Source: Acidimicrobiales bacterium (GTDB taxonomy: Bacteria; Actinomycetota; Acidimicrobiia; Acidimicrobiales; Aldehydirespiratoraceae). From it: DNA of 64,000 nucleotides. This document shows, in pieces, positions 41,801 to 50,594 of the stretch. Location: assembly GCA_041394245.1 (NCBI GenBank), contig JAWKIR010000002.1, forward strand, positions 682,001-746,000, read 5' to 3'. The translations under genes and the position numbers were made by a program. The notes under the pieces were generated by a model. That model made no database searches. It had not been told where the DNA came from and saw nothing but the letters and a program-made list of their open reading frames with translations. Within the stretch, counting starts at the first letter, position 1. Every line of letters starts with the position of its first letter.

Positions 41801-42358
41801 TCAGAGCGAACAGGTGACCGTGGCGATGAAGTCGATCGGGTCGCCCACGGCCCTGAGGCCGTCGCGGTACATCCCGAGGGTCATGGTCATGGTGGTGCCG
41901 TCGGAGACGGCCTCGCCCTCGACGATGGGGAAGAGGATGTCGTTGGCATCGTCGATGAACACGCCCGACAGCAGGTTCTCGGTCTTGGCCGGGTCCGCCG
42001 GCGTCGCCATGAGGACGGAGAAATCACCGCCGGTCGGCACCGTCGCGCCCGCACCCCACAGCTCGACGAACGCGCCCTCGTTGTCGGGCGAGTAGTTGCA
42101 CTTGTACTGCTCGAAGCTCCACGACCGGCCGTCGTCGAGCACGATCTCGAGCGTGCCGCCACCGGCCGGCTCGGTCGGGGCGTCGACCTCGTCGTCGGGA
42201 GCCGTCGTGGGATCGGGATCGGTGGTGTCCGGTTGGCTCGAGTCGTCGACGACGGGCGAATCGCTGCCATCGGACTCGGTGTCGTCGCCTCCGCCGCACG
42301 AGGCGAACAGGACCGCCATGGTCAGCAACAACGCAATGGTGCGCAGGGTGTTCTTCAC
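41801..42358 (-). CDS. Lipoprotein of unknown function
   Basis: A 185-residue protein from GTG 42358, with GAGGAG just before. The lipobox LFASC gives Cys21, followed by a Ser/Asp/Thr/Pro-rich linker to about 65. A compact beta-rich domain (LEIVLDDGRSWSFEQYKCNY; TMTMTLGMYRDGLRAVG) ends at ATVTCSL. One Cys pair may form a disulfide. No family is recognised. It stands alone between the PPK2 genes and the thiolase. Confidence 0.75.
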   Translation of the reverse strand: MKNTLRTIALLLTMAVLFASCGGGDDTESDGSDSPVVDDSSQPDTTDPDPTTAPDDEVDAPTEPAGGGTLEIVLDDGRSWSFEQYKCNYSPDNEGAFVELWGAGATVPTGGDFSVLMATPADPAKTENLLSGVFIDDANDILFPIVEGEAVSDGTTMTMTLGMYRDGLRAVGDPIDFIATVTCSL

Positions 42359-42485
42359 GTCGACTCCTCGGGTACTGCCCGGCCGCCGTTCCGCCGTGCC
42401 GTGGCTGCGTCCCCCGGGGTCGGTGACGCGACCCTCACGTTAGCTTGTCGAACGTCACCACCTGCCGCATCTCCGGCCACACCCG

Positions 42486-43994
42486 ATGGACCCCATGACC
42501 CCCGATGATCGACATCCCTGCCTGATCGGCACGTCCCACCGCACCTGGCAGTCGGATGCCGACGCTCCCGAGCCGCTCGAGATGATGGCGGTGGTGTCGA
42601 GAGCGGCGGCCGAAGATGCGGCGGCGACCGTCGACCCTCTCGCCCACCTCGACGACCTCAGCGTCGTCCACTGCCAGTCGTGGACCTACGACGACCTACC
42701 CGGCCGACTGGCGGACCGGTTGGGAGCGGTCGGCGCGGCGAGGCACGAGTCGATCCTCGCCGGGACGTCGCCGCAACGCCTGATCGACGCCGCCGCCGAG
42801 CGAATGCTGGCCGGCGAGACCGAGGTCGCGCTCGTCGTCGGCGGTGAGGCGTTGCACACCCGCCGCCGCTACGCCCGCGCCGGTGCGACACCCCCGTGGA
42901 GCCACGCCCATTCTTCGCCTCCGGCGATACCCATCGACCTCCGCGAGTGGCATCTCCCGACCGAGATGGCGCACGGGCTCCTGCCGGCCTGGCTCACGTT
43001 CGCCCTGCTCGAGCAGGCCCGATGGGCAGCCCAGGGCGGGACAGCCGAGGGACGGGAGCGTCTCTTCGCAACGATGGCCCGCCTGAACGAGACCGCCGTC
43101 GTCAACCCCGACGCCTGGTTCCGCACTGCTCGCTCGGCACAGGAACTGGCGACGGCATCGCCCGACAACCGGATGGTTGCGCTGCCCTATACCAAGCACA
43201 TGACGGCCTTCCCCGATGTCGACATGGCGGCGGCGAATCTCTTGGTGACCAAGGCCGTTGCCGATCGGTGGAAGATCCCCGACGACCGTCGGGTGTACCT
43301 CCGTGGGTGGGGGTTCGCCCGTGACTCGGTGCACATCGGCGCCCGTGCCGACCTCGCATCGTCGCCGGCGATGCGGGCCGCATCGTCGGAGGCGCTGGCC
43401 ATGGCCGGGCTCGATACCGCCCAGATCGACGTCTTCGACTTCTACAGCTGCTTCGGCTCAGCGGTGCAGTTCGCCCAGGACGCGTTCGGGCTCGCGGCAG
43501 ACGACCCTCGACCCATCACCCTGACCGGCGGACTGCCGTACCACGGCGGACCGAGTAGCAACTTCATGGGCCACTCGATCAGTCACACCGCCCAGTACCT
43601 CCGAGCGAACCCCGGCCATGTCGGACTCGTCACCGGCGTGGGGATGCACATGACCAAGCACGTCGCCGCGATCTGGTCGACGGCGCCCGGTGAGATCCGC
43701 CATTCGGGCGGGCGGCACGGGACCCAGCAATGGGACGCGCCGCCCCTCGTCCCCGACGTCGCCATCGTCGACGGCACCGATGGCCCGGCCACCGCGGTGG
43801 CCGCAACCGTGGTCCACCGTGGCGACGGTTCGGCGAGTCACGTCGTGGCCATCTGCGAACTCCCCGACGGCACGCGTTGCTATGCCCGCTCCGACCATCC
43901 CGACTCGATCGACGTGGTGGCAACCGGCGCCTGGGTCGACGAGAAGGCGCACGTCGAACCGGCCGGCGAGGGCCGCAACGAGATCCGCTGGTAG
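42486..43994 (+). CDS. Thiolase-family acetyl-CoA acetyltransferase
   Basis: A 502-residue thiolase-fold protein of the actinobacterial type with a C-terminal OB-like extension. The segment ILAGTSPQRLIDAAAERMLAGE occupies the nucleophile region but lacks the classical Cys. The later GGLPYHGGPSSNFMGHSI has the His of the second active-site block, and VGLVTGVGMHMTKH follows. Similar proteins are annotated as acetyl-CoA acetyltransferases, but the lack of the Cys makes thiolytic activity uncertain. It opens the catabolic region and is followed by an epoxide-hydrolase-like gene on the same strand. Confidence 0.8.
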   Translation: MDPMTPDDRHPCLIGTSHRTWQSDADAPEPLEMMAVVSRAAAEDAAATVDPLAHLDDLSVVHCQSWTYDDLPGRLADRLGAVGAARHESILAGTSPQRLIDAAAERMLAGETEVALVVGGEALHTRRRYARAGATPPWSHAHSSPPAIPIDLREWHLPTEMAHGLLPAWLTFALLEQARWAAQGGTAEGRERLFATMARLNETAVVNPDAWFRTARSAQELATASPDNRMVALPYTKHMTAFPDVDMAAANLLVTKAVADRWKIPDDRRVYLRGWGFARDSVHIGARADLASSPAMRAASSEALAMAGLDTAQIDVFDFYSCFGSAVQFAQDAFGLAADDPRPITLTGGLPYHGGPSSNFMGHSISHTAQYLRANPGHVGLVTGVGMHMTKHVAAIWSTAPGEIRHSGGRHGTQQWDAPPLVPDVAIVDGTDGPATAVAATVVHRGDGSASHVVAICELPDGTRCYARSDHPDSIDVVATGAWVDEKAHVEPAGEGRNEIRW

Positions 43995-43995
43995 C

Positions 43996-44012
43996 CGTGC
44001 CCGCACGGCACG
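43996..44012. terminator. Hairpin after the thiolase gene
   Basis: CGTGCC and GGCACG can pair six bases with a five-base loop directly after the thiolase stop; the overlapping CCGTGC-CC-GCACGG is an alternative fold. No T-run follows. The next 140 bases hold a G8 run and no recognised gene. Confidence 0.3.
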
Positions 44013-44152
44013 CCGTCAGCTGATCGTGCCGTCCGCCTTGCCGAGGGCCTCGGGGGGGGATGTCGCCCCCACCGTCGTGTTGGCGTGTGAGGAGTGCTTT
44101 GACGTCGGCGCGGAATGCCGCGGTATGGCGGGGTGATGGCTCGTGTACTTGA

Positions 44153-44602
44153 GTGGTGTGCACGTCGAGCCAGAGTGACGAGAACAAGGCAACCGTCGAG
44201 ACGATGTGGGCGGCGCTCAGCCGGTTCGATTTCGACACCCTGAGGAGCTGTCTCCACCCCGAGATCCACTACGAGGACGTGCCGACCCCCGATGCGGGCG
44301 CCAACGGTCCCGACAACGTGGTCGCCCGCCTCTCCGTGGCGTGGGACCACATCACCGAACAGATCCAGACCACGCACCACATCGCCGCCGAGGGCGACGT
44401 CGTGTTCCTCGACCACACCGAGAAGTGGATCTTCACGACCGGGGAGACGGTCGAACACCGCTTCGCGACGATGCACGAGATGAAGGACGGCAAGATCGTG
44501 AAGTGGAGTGATTTCTGGGACATGAACAACTTCGTCGGCCAGTTCCCCCAGTGGTTCCTCGAGATCATGGCCGAGAGCCACGGCGCCGACTTCACGAGCT
44601 GA
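44153..44602 (+). CDS. Limonene-1,2-epoxide hydrolase-like / SnoaL-like protein
   Basis: A 149-residue alpha+beta cone protein starting at GTG 44153 or 44156: ATVETMWAALSRFDFDTLRSCL, CLHPEIHYEDVP, VVFLDHTEKWIFTTGETVEHRF, KIVKWSDFWDMNNF. The Asp/Arg-type placement and the pattern (DxW, KxSDFWD) resemble limonene-1,2-epoxide hydrolase and related LEH/SnoaL enzymes. Epoxide hydration in a terpenoid or polyketide route is plausible but unproven. It is nine bases ahead of the alpha/beta hydrolase gene and probably co-transcribed with it. Confidence 0.8.
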   Translation: MVCTSSQSDENKATVETMWAALSRFDFDTLRSCLHPEIHYEDVPTPDAGANGPDNVVARLSVAWDHITEQIQTTHHIAAEGDVVFLDHTEKWIFTTGETVEHRFATMHEMKDGKIVKWSDFWDMNNFVGQFPQWFLEIMAESHGADFTS

Positions 44603-44611
44603 GGACGCCAG

Positions 44612-45514
44612 ATGACACAGCGCGAGGTCGACTTCACGTCGAGCGACGGCACCACCTTGCGGGGCGTGCTCCACCTTCCGGCCGCGTCGGCGTCGGTACC
44701 CGGCGTCGTCATGACGCACGGCTTCTCTGCGGTCAAGGAGATGGGCCTACCACCCTTCGCCGAAGCCATCTGCGACGCAGGCATCGCGGTGCTGCTCTAC
44801 GACCATCGGGGCCTCGGGGCGAGCGACGGCGAGCCGCGCGGGCAGATCAATCCCTGGGCCCAGATGCACGACATGCAGCAGGCCCTCACCTGGCTGGGGA
44901 CCCGACCCGAGGTCGATGCCGGACGCCTGGGGCTCTGGGGGAGCAGCTTCAGCGGGGGAGAGGTACTGGTCCTGGGAGCGGTCGACGAGCGGGTGCGGGC
45001 GGTCGTCGCCAACGTTCCGTTCGCCGGCCTCCCCGGGGCGGACTACGAGACCGGCACCGACACCGTGGTCGCAGCGATCGCCGCGGCCCTCGACGACGGC
45101 TCTCTCGCCGACGGCACCGCCGCGACCGTGTTCGGCCCCATGGCGGTCGTCAACGAGGAGGGCACCGAGTTGTCGGCGTTCCTGGGCCAGCCCGAGTCGT
45201 CGGAATGGTTCCTCGCCGCCGGCGCCAGCACCTCGTGGCGCAACGAGGTCACCCTGGCGAACGCGTTCGGCACCGAGCCGCCGTTCGATCCGGGAGCATG
45301 TGCCGCGCATCTGCGCTGTCCGACACTGTTCGTGGTCGCATCCGAGGACCATGTCGCCGAGGCCGCGATCGCCCTCGCTGCCTACGAACGGGCGCCCGAA
45401 CCGAAGGAGCTGCTCGTGATCGACGGCCACCACTTCACGCCCTACGCGGGTGCACCCCAGCGGGAGGCTTCAGCCGCCGCCGTCGCGTGGTTCGGAAGCC
45501 ACCTCTTCGACTGA
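44612..45514 (+). CDS. Alpha/beta hydrolase (dienelactone hydrolase-like)
   Basis: A 300-residue hydrolase. GVVMTHGFSAVKEMGLPPF supplies the oxyanion region. The nucleophile elbow is GSSFSGGE, the acid is in VASEDHVAE, and the catalytic His is in DGHHFTPYAG. GAGGACGCCAG before the ATG gives a good start. Such enzymes cleave esters or lactones, so after a Baeyer-Villiger step it could open lactones made by the monooxygenases at 57-60 kb. It follows the LEH-like gene at nine bases. Confidence 0.87.
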   Translation: MTQREVDFTSSDGTTLRGVLHLPAASASVPGVVMTHGFSAVKEMGLPPFAEAICDAGIAVLLYDHRGLGASDGEPRGQINPWAQMHDMQQALTWLGTRPEVDAGRLGLWGSSFSGGEVLVLGAVDERVRAVVANVPFAGLPGADYETGTDTVVAAIAAALDDGSLADGTAATVFGPMAVVNEEGTELSAFLGQPESSEWFLAAGASTSWRNEVTLANAFGTEPPFDPGACAAHLRCPTLFVVASEDHVAEAAIALAAYERAPEPKELLVIDGHHFTPYAGAPQREASAAAVAWFGSHLFD

Positions 45515-45529
45515 TCACGCGATCGCCGG

Positions 45530-47053
45530 TCAGCGCGTCGGTCCATCCAGAACGCTTCGGTGGGCTTCGCGCAGCACGTTCTTCTGCACCTTGCCCATGG
45601 TGTTGCGAGGCAGATCCGTCGCGAACAGCACGCGTTTCGGCTGCTTGAAGCGCGCCAGGCGATCCGCCAGCGAGCCGAGGACGGCCGTTTCGTCGAGCTC
45701 GACCTCCGGCTCGAGCACCACCACGGCGACGACGCCCTCGCCGAAGTCGGCGTGCGGCACGCCGATGACCGCCGATTCGACGACCCCGTCGATCTCGTCG
45801 ATCACGGACTCGACCTCCTTCGGGTACACGTTGAACCCGCCAGAGATGATCAGGTCCTTCCCGCGACCGACGATCGAGACGTACCCATCGGCGTCGAGCT
45901 GCGCCAGGTCCCCCGTCACGAACCAGCCGTCGGACCGGAACTCCTCGGCCGTCTTCTCTGGCATTCGCCAGTACCCGGCGAACACGTTGGGCCCCTGCAC
46001 CTCGATGACGCCGACCTCGCCGCGCCGCACCTCGGCACCGCTGTCGGGATCACAGATCCGGAGGGCGACGCCCGGGAGAGGGAACCCGACCGTGCCGGCT
46101 CGGCGATCTCCCTCGTAGGGGTTCGAGGTGATCATGCTCGTCTCGGTCATGCCGTAGCGCTCGAGGATGTGTTGGCCGGTGCGAGCCGCGAACTCCCGGT
46201 GCGTCTCGGCAAGCAGGGGAGCGCTCCCGGAGACGAAGACCCGCATGTGCTCGGCGACCTCATGGGTGAAGCCGGGATGCGCCAGCAGACGCGTGTAGTA
46301 CGTCGGTACACCCATCATCGACGTGGCCTCCGGCAAGCGGTCGACGACGGCGTCGGCGTCGAACGCCGGCAGGAAGATCATCGAGCCACCCGCCAACAGG
46401 GTCACGTTGACAGCCACGAACAGACCGTGCGTGTGGAAGATCGGAAGCGCATGCAGCAGCACGTCGGTGTCGGTGAACTGCCATGCCTCGACGAGCGCCC
46501 GGGCGTTGCTCAGAAGATTCTCGTGGCTGAGCATGGCGCCCTTCGAGCGTCCGGTCGTGCCCGAGGTGTAGAGAATCGCCGCCAGATCGTCGGCCGCCCG
46601 ATCGACGGGTGCGAGTTCGGGAGCATCACGGGCCCGGTCGGTGAGGGTGCCCGACCCGTCGGCGTTCAACGTGAGCAGGATGGCGCCGTGGCGATGGGCG
46701 ATCGACGCCAGTTCGGCCGCTCGTCCGCCGTCGCCGACGAGCGCCACCGGCTCTGCATCGCCGACGAAGTAGTCGACCTCGGCCGGGGTGTACGCCGTGT
46801 TGAGCGGAACCAGGGCGACACCGGCGACCACACAGGCGAAGTACAGCGCGAGCGCCTCGGGCGACTTCTCCACCTGGACGACGACCCGGTCGCCGGGCCT
46901 GGCGCCGAGATCGGCGAGGACGCCCGCCATCCGGCGGGCCAGCGACAGCGTTGCCCGGTAGGTCCACCGATCGCCGTCGGCGAGCAAGAGGAACGAGCGG
47001 TCGTCATCGGCCCCATGGGCCAGCAGCGCGTCGAAGAGGTGATTGCCCGCCAA
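45530..47053 (-). CDS. Acyl-CoA synthetase, AMP-forming (MatB/malonyl-CoA synthetase-like)
   Basis: About 507 residues of the ANL superfamily. Motif A3 is LYTSGTTGRSKGAML. Other segments are HTHGLFVAVNVTLLAGG, YGMTETSMITSNPYEG, VTGDLAQLDADGYV and GRGKDLIISGGFNVYPKEVE. The catalytic Lys is near the end in NTMGKVQKN. The set resembles MatB-type malonyl-CoA synthetases (compact, small acids), though broader acids are possible. The most likely start is TTG 47053, 15 bases after the stop of the DUF4395 gene; no ATG lies closer to the usual length. Confidence 0.85.
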   Translation of the reverse strand: MAGNHLFDALLAHGADDDRSFLLLADGDRWTYRATLSLARRMAGVLADLGARPGDRVVVQVEKSPEALALYFACVVAGVALVPLNTAYTPAEVDYFVGDAEPVALVGDGGRAAELASIAHRHGAILLTLNADGSGTLTDRARDAPELAPVDRAADDLAAILYTSGTTGRSKGAMLSHENLLSNARALVEAWQFTDTDVLLHALPIFHTHGLFVAVNVTLLAGGSMIFLPAFDADAVVDRLPEATSMMGVPTYYTRLLAHPGFTHEVAEHMRVFVSGSAPLLAETHREFAARTGQHILERYGMTETSMITSNPYEGDRRAGTVGFPLPGVALRICDPDSGAEVRRGEVGVIEVQGPNVFAGYWRMPEKTAEEFRSDGWFVTGDLAQLDADGYVSIVGRGKDLIISGGFNVYPKEVESVIDEIDGVVESAVIGVPHADFGEGVVAVVVLEPEVELDETAVLGSLADRLARFKQPKRVLFATDLPRNTMGKVQKNVLREAHRSVLDGPTR

Positions 47054-47067
47054 CGCCGTGGGCCGCG

Positions 47068-47577
47068 TCAGGGGGCCGCTTGCGCAGCCGCCAGGCGCCC
47101 GGAGATGTCGGCGCAGCTCTCGCAGACCGCCTCGGGGATGAGGCCGACGGACATCAGCCGGGCGAACACCCAGCAGCCGAGGCAGAACCCGATGAACGCC
47201 TCGAGGGAGGCGGCGGCGAGGATCGCGGCCACGAGGACGGTGGCGAGTCCGGTGGCCCCGAACCCGAAGTGGGCGACGGCCGCTGCGACCGACAGCGTGG
47301 CCCCGATTCCCTGGGCGAAGCGCTTGGGCGGGCCGGCGACGAGCCGCTCCTCGAAGGGCAGTGCCGGGGTGATGATCCGAGTGACCAGCTGCCCGAGCGG
47401 GCTGAGCGTGGGGCCCGTGAGCACACGGGCGACGAACCCGTAGGCCAGAACGGCGATGAGCCAGTGCTGGCCGCCCACGACCACCGCCGCGGTCATCGCA
47501 ACGACACCACCGGCCACCAGGCGGGCCGAGATCTCGTTGACCGGATCGGGGAAGTCGAAGAGCGTCGATGTCTGCAC
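47068..47577 (-). CDS. DUF4395 membrane protein
   Basis: A 169-residue protein starting at GTG 47577. The family pattern is present: NEISARLVAGGVVAMTAAVVV, then LTGPTLSPLGQLVTRII, PPKRFAQGIGATLS, and the C-terminal CLGCWVF with Cys pair (FCLGC) plus CESCADI. The Cys pairs suggest a thiol or metal role in the membrane, but DUF4395 has no known function. It is 15 bases ahead of the acyl-CoA synthetase gene. Confidence 0.85.
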   Translation of the reverse strand: MQTSTLFDFPDPVNEISARLVAGGVVAMTAAVVVGGQHWLIAVLAYGFVARVLTGPTLSPLGQLVTRIITPALPFEERLVAGPPKRFAQGIGATLSVAAAVAHFGFGATGLATVLVAAILAAASLEAFIGFCLGCWVFARLMSVGLIPEAVCESCADISGRLAAAQAAP

Positions 47578-47632
47578 GGCGAAACCCTATCTCGACAATC
47601 CCGATCAAACTACTCGGGTATCAACCCGTTCT

Positions 47633-48067
47633 TCAGGACGCTCCCGGAAGCACTCCGCCGGCGGCGATCCAGCGGGTGAAGACCGCCTGACCCGCAGCCG
47701 GGTTGTAGACGTCTTCCTGATACGACCACTGGCCGTCGCCTGCGTAGTCGAGGATCGTGACGCAACCGAAGCGGAACTCCTCGTCGCCACCGGTCGGATC
47801 CGGAAGACACTGCGCCGGGTAGAACACGACCCGGTTGCCCTGGATCATCGACCAGTCGACGGGGAAGTACATCTCGGACGGCGCCTGCGCCATCACCGAG
47901 GTGATCGCCTCGCGAATCGCCTCGCGACCCTCGAATCGACCGAGGTGGCACTCGTTCCAGATGCCGTCGACCGAGTGCAGGTCGGCCCATGCGTTCCAGT
48001 CGCCGCTGTCGCCGACGGCCACGAAGTGTTCGAACGCCTCTCGTACCTCACCGGAAGCAAAGGTCAT
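47633..48067 (-). CDS. NTF2/SnoaL-like protein
   Basis: A 144-residue protein from ATG 48067: VREAFEHFVAVGDSGDWNAWADLHSVDGIWNECHLGRFEG, EAIREAITSVMAQ, DWSMIQGNRVVFYPAQC, YQEDVYNPAAGQAVFTRWIA. This is the usual SnoaL/polyketide-cyclase-like fold of catabolic isomerases, hydratases and dehydratases in actinobacteria. The specific reaction is unknown. It is divergent from the nitroreductase at 48128 with 60 bases between the starts. Confidence 0.75.
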   Translation of the reverse strand: MTFASGEVREAFEHFVAVGDSGDWNAWADLHSVDGIWNECHLGRFEGREAIREAITSVMAQAPSEMYFPVDWSMIQGNRVVFYPAQCLPDPTGGDEEFRFGCVTILDYAGDGQWSYQEDVYNPAAGQAVFTRWIAAGGVLPGAS

Positions 48068-48127
48068 CACCGCAACGTAGCCGACCGTCGCGTCGCGGCC
48101 GAGACGAGAAGGTGCGAGAGTGCGCCG

Positions 48128-48784
48128 ATGGAATTCGACCTGACCCAGACCGACGCCCTGCTGTCCACCACCCGAGCCGTGCGCAAGCGCCTCGACTTCG
48201 ATCGCGAGGTACCCGACGACATCCTGCTCGAATGTCTCCAGCTCGCCGTGCAGGCGCCGACCGGCTCCAATCAGCAGGGGTGGCGCTGGATGGTCGTGCG
48301 TGACCCCGCGAAGAAGGCGGCGCTCGCCGAGATCTACCGGCGGGCGGGGGGCGACTACCTCGCCGCTGCAGCCGAGGCCGCCGACCCCGCCACCCAGGGC
48401 GGCCGGGTGATGGACTCCGCGAACTATCTCGCTCAGCACCTCCAGGACGTCCCCGTGATGGTGATCCCGATGATCATCGGACGCCTCGACGAGATCGACG
48501 CAGGCAGCATCACCAACGCAGCGGCGGGCCTTCTCGGATCGGTGATTCCGGCGATGTGGAGCTTCCAGCTCGCGCTGCGCAGCCGCGGGCTCGGCAGCTG
48601 CTACACGACGCTGCACCTCGGCCTCGAAGCCGAGGCCGCGGAGCTCCTCGGCATCCCACCGCACATGACGCAGGCAGGCCTGCTGCCCGTGGCCTACACC
48701 AAGGGGACCGACTTTAAACCGGCCTCCCGCGGACCGGTCGAGACGATCACCTACCTCGACACCTACAAGAACCCCATTCGGTAG
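48128..48784 (+). CDS. Nitroreductase family protein
   Basis: A 218-residue FMN-dependent oxidoreductase: TTRAVRKRLDFDREVPDDILLE and QAPTGSNQQGWRWMVVRD in the FMN/dimer region, then SVIPAMWSFQLALRSRGLGSCYTT and LLPVAYTKGTDFKPASR. The ATG at 48128 fits. Nitroreductase-family proteins reduce nitro compounds, enones or quinones with NAD(P)H. In this catabolic region, reduction of an aromatic or enone substrate is plausible. It is convergent with the acyl-CoA-dehydrogenase-like gene that ends at 48797. Confidence 0.88.
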   Translation: MEFDLTQTDALLSTTRAVRKRLDFDREVPDDILLECLQLAVQAPTGSNQQGWRWMVVRDPAKKAALAEIYRRAGGDYLAAAAEAADPATQGGRVMDSANYLAQHLQDVPVMVIPMIIGRLDEIDAGSITNAAAGLLGSVIPAMWSFQLALRSRGLGSCYTTLHLGLEAEAAELLGIPPHMTQAGLLPVAYTKGTDFKPASRGPVETITYLDTYKNPIR

Positions 48785-48796
48785 ACGGCCCTGCGT

Positions 48797-49963
48797 TCAC
48801 GCCATGTCGGTGGGGCCGAGCGGATCGCCGAGTTCGACTCGCCCGGCCAACTCGGCGGCGCGGTCCCAGTCGAAGATGGCGTGGCCCTTCAGCACCTCGA
48901 CGTCGCGCTGGACGCGTTGCAGGGGCTGGTCCGAGAAGTAGGGGCGGGCACCCGCCCCTTCGCAGATGTCGTGGATGACCCGCCGCGAGTCGCGCACCGT
49001 TGCCGCGCCGACCAGCCGCATGCGCACCCGCAGCCGGTCATCGACCGCACCGGCATCGGCGGCCGCCTGCAGGTCGACGGTCGCCCGCGCCCAACGCGCA
49101 CTGATCGCGTCCGCCGCGGTGATTGCCGCCGCGAGCCGGATCTGCCCGGCCGGTTGGTCCCTGGCACGATCGCCGAGCGTGTACGCCAGGGTGCGTTCTG
49201 CCAGTTGGGCCCGATAGATCTCGACGGCACGCTCGGCCGCACCGAGCGCGGGCGTCGCTGCCATCAGGGCGAGCACACCGACGGTCGGCATCCCGGCGAG
49301 TCCGTCGCCCTCGATCGGTACGCAGCCGCGCAGGAAGAGGCCCGAATCGAGCGTCAGCCCCTCCGGGACGAACACGTCGTCGACCCGCACGGTGTTGCTG
49401 CCGGTCGTCGCCATCCCCGATGTGTGCCACACATCGTCGACGGCGACGTCGTCCCTGCGCATGAGGGCGAAGCGCATCGAGAACTCCGGACCGTCCAGCA
49501 ACCCGTGGACCAGCACCCACTCGGCGTGGGAGACGCCGGTCGCCCATTCCCAGGCGCCGTTCACGACGTAGCCGCCCTCGACCGGGCGGAGCGTGCCGGT
49601 CGGCGCGAGGGGAGCCGGGCACAGTGCGACCGGCCGCTCGGGACGCAGCACGCCGGCGGAGACCGCGTCGGGCAACTTGGCGACGAGCCAGCTGTGCATG
49701 ATGAGGAAGCTGATGGTCCACGCGGAGGCCGGACACCCCCGCGCGAGGCGGCGCGTCACCTCGAGGAGGGTGCCGAGGTCGGCACCCTGACCGCCGAGCG
49801 AGGTCGGGACGACGAGGGGCCACAGCGGCTCGCACTCGGCGATGGTCTCGTCGTGGAGTCGGCGATGCGCTTCCGCGTCGGCCGCCCGCTCGTCGAGTCT
49901 CGGCGCCAGTTCGTCGGCGAGGGCCAGCGCCTGCGCCCCGTGGACCGTCGGGTCATCAGCCAA
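48797..49963 (-). CDS. Acyl-CoA dehydrogenase-fold flavin enzyme (HsaA/HpaB-like)
   Basis: A 388-residue protein with an acyl-CoA dehydrogenase fold: LARGCPASAWTISFLIMHSWLV, GYVVNGAWEWATGVSHAEWV and GSNTVRVDDVFVPEG, then a C-terminal helical bundle with EGAGARPYFSDQPLQRVQRD. The GWxW-like motif and absence of an obvious catalytic Glu base fit the flavin-dependent monooxygenase group (p-hydroxyphenylacetate/HsaA type) better than a dehydrogenase. The start is TTG 49963, inside the end of the CMD-family gene (eight-base overlap), so it is the last gene of a four-gene operon. Confidence 0.82.
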   Translation of the reverse strand: MADDPTVHGAQALALADELAPRLDERAADAEAHRRLHDETIAECEPLWPLVVPTSLGGQGADLGTLLEVTRRLARGCPASAWTISFLIMHSWLVAKLPDAVSAGVLRPERPVALCPAPLAPTGTLRPVEGGYVVNGAWEWATGVSHAEWVLVHGLLDGPEFSMRFALMRRDDVAVDDVWHTSGMATTGSNTVRVDDVFVPEGLTLDSGLFLRGCVPIEGDGLAGMPTVGVLALMAATPALGAAERAVEIYRAQLAERTLAYTLGDRARDQPAGQIRLAAAITAADAISARWARATVDLQAAADAGAVDDRLRVRMRLVGAATVRDSRRVIHDICEGAGARPYFSDQPLQRVQRDVEVLKGHAIFDWDRAAELAGRVELGDPLGPTDMA

Positions 49964-50594
49964 GGTCGTCGACCACCTTCATCGCGTCGAGCGACGCGCC
50001 CTCGGGAGCAGGGACCTCGGTGATCGGGTCGTCGACATCGTCGAACTCGAGCCGCAGCGCCCGGCTCATCGTCGCGTGCATGTCGTAGGTGCAGGTGATG
50101 TAGGTGAGCTCGAGGATCTCCTCGTCGGAGAGGTCCTGTCGGAGCGCGTCGAACACCGCATCGGGGACCCGGCCCCCCTGGAGGACCAGGGCATCGGCAT
50201 AGGCGAGCACTGCCCGCTCGACCGGCGAGAAGCACGTCGCCACGGACCACCCCGGGATCGCCGCGATCTGTTCCTCGGTGAGGCCGACATCTCGGCACGC
50301 CTTGACGTGCTGGGAGAAGACGAAGCGGCTGCCGCGGGCGTAGCCGGCCCGGGTCTGCGCAAGCTCTCGGAGCGGCGCTGCCAGCTTGCGCTTCGGATCG
50401 CGATAGAAGGCGAAGCCACCCACGATGTGATCGAAGAGGTCGGGAACCAGGGCGGTGACGGTCCACCAGTTCCCCGGGCTCCCCGTCTCCGTCCCCGGGT
50501 CGACCACCGGATCGCGCTCGCCGAAGACCAGGTCGTACATGACCGTCGCCAACCCGTGGGCGTCGTCGCGCCCCACCTCGCCGAGGCGGGGCAT
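49956..50594 (-). CDS. Carboxymuconolactone decarboxylase (CMD)-family protein
   Basis: A 212-residue AhpD-like helical protein: PLRELAQTRAGYARGSRFVFSQH, CRDVGLTEEQIAAIPGW, FSPVERAVLAYADALV, YITCTYDMHATMSRAL. The AhpD redox CxxC is not complete (single Cys at the FSQH position), so a decarboxylase or other CMD role is more likely than peroxidase support. The start at 50594 overlaps the stop of the VOC gene by one base. Third of the operon running from 52057 to 48797. Confidence 0.82.
   Translation of the reverse strand: MPRLGEVGRDDAHGLATVMYDLVFGERDPVVDPGTETGSPGNWWTVTALVPDLFDHIVGGFAFYRDPKRKLAAPLRELAQTRAGYARGSRFVFSQHVKACRDVGLTEEQIAAIPGWSVATCFSPVERAVLAYADALVLQGGRVPDAVFDALRQDLSDEEILELTYITCTYDMHATMSRALRLEFDDVDDPITEVPAPEGASLDAMKVVDDLG

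Noticed and set aside
44040..44150. A G8 run and GC-rich segment after the thiolase gene, considered as a remnant of a mobile element
   Set aside because: No terminal repeats, target duplication or transposase-like frame.
45560..47443. A 627-codon plus-strand open frame opposite the acyl-CoA synthetase and DUF4395 genes
   Set aside because: It mirrors the GC-biased codon pattern of the minus-strand genes and encodes only Arg/Gly-rich sequence; both minus-strand genes have clear motifs.
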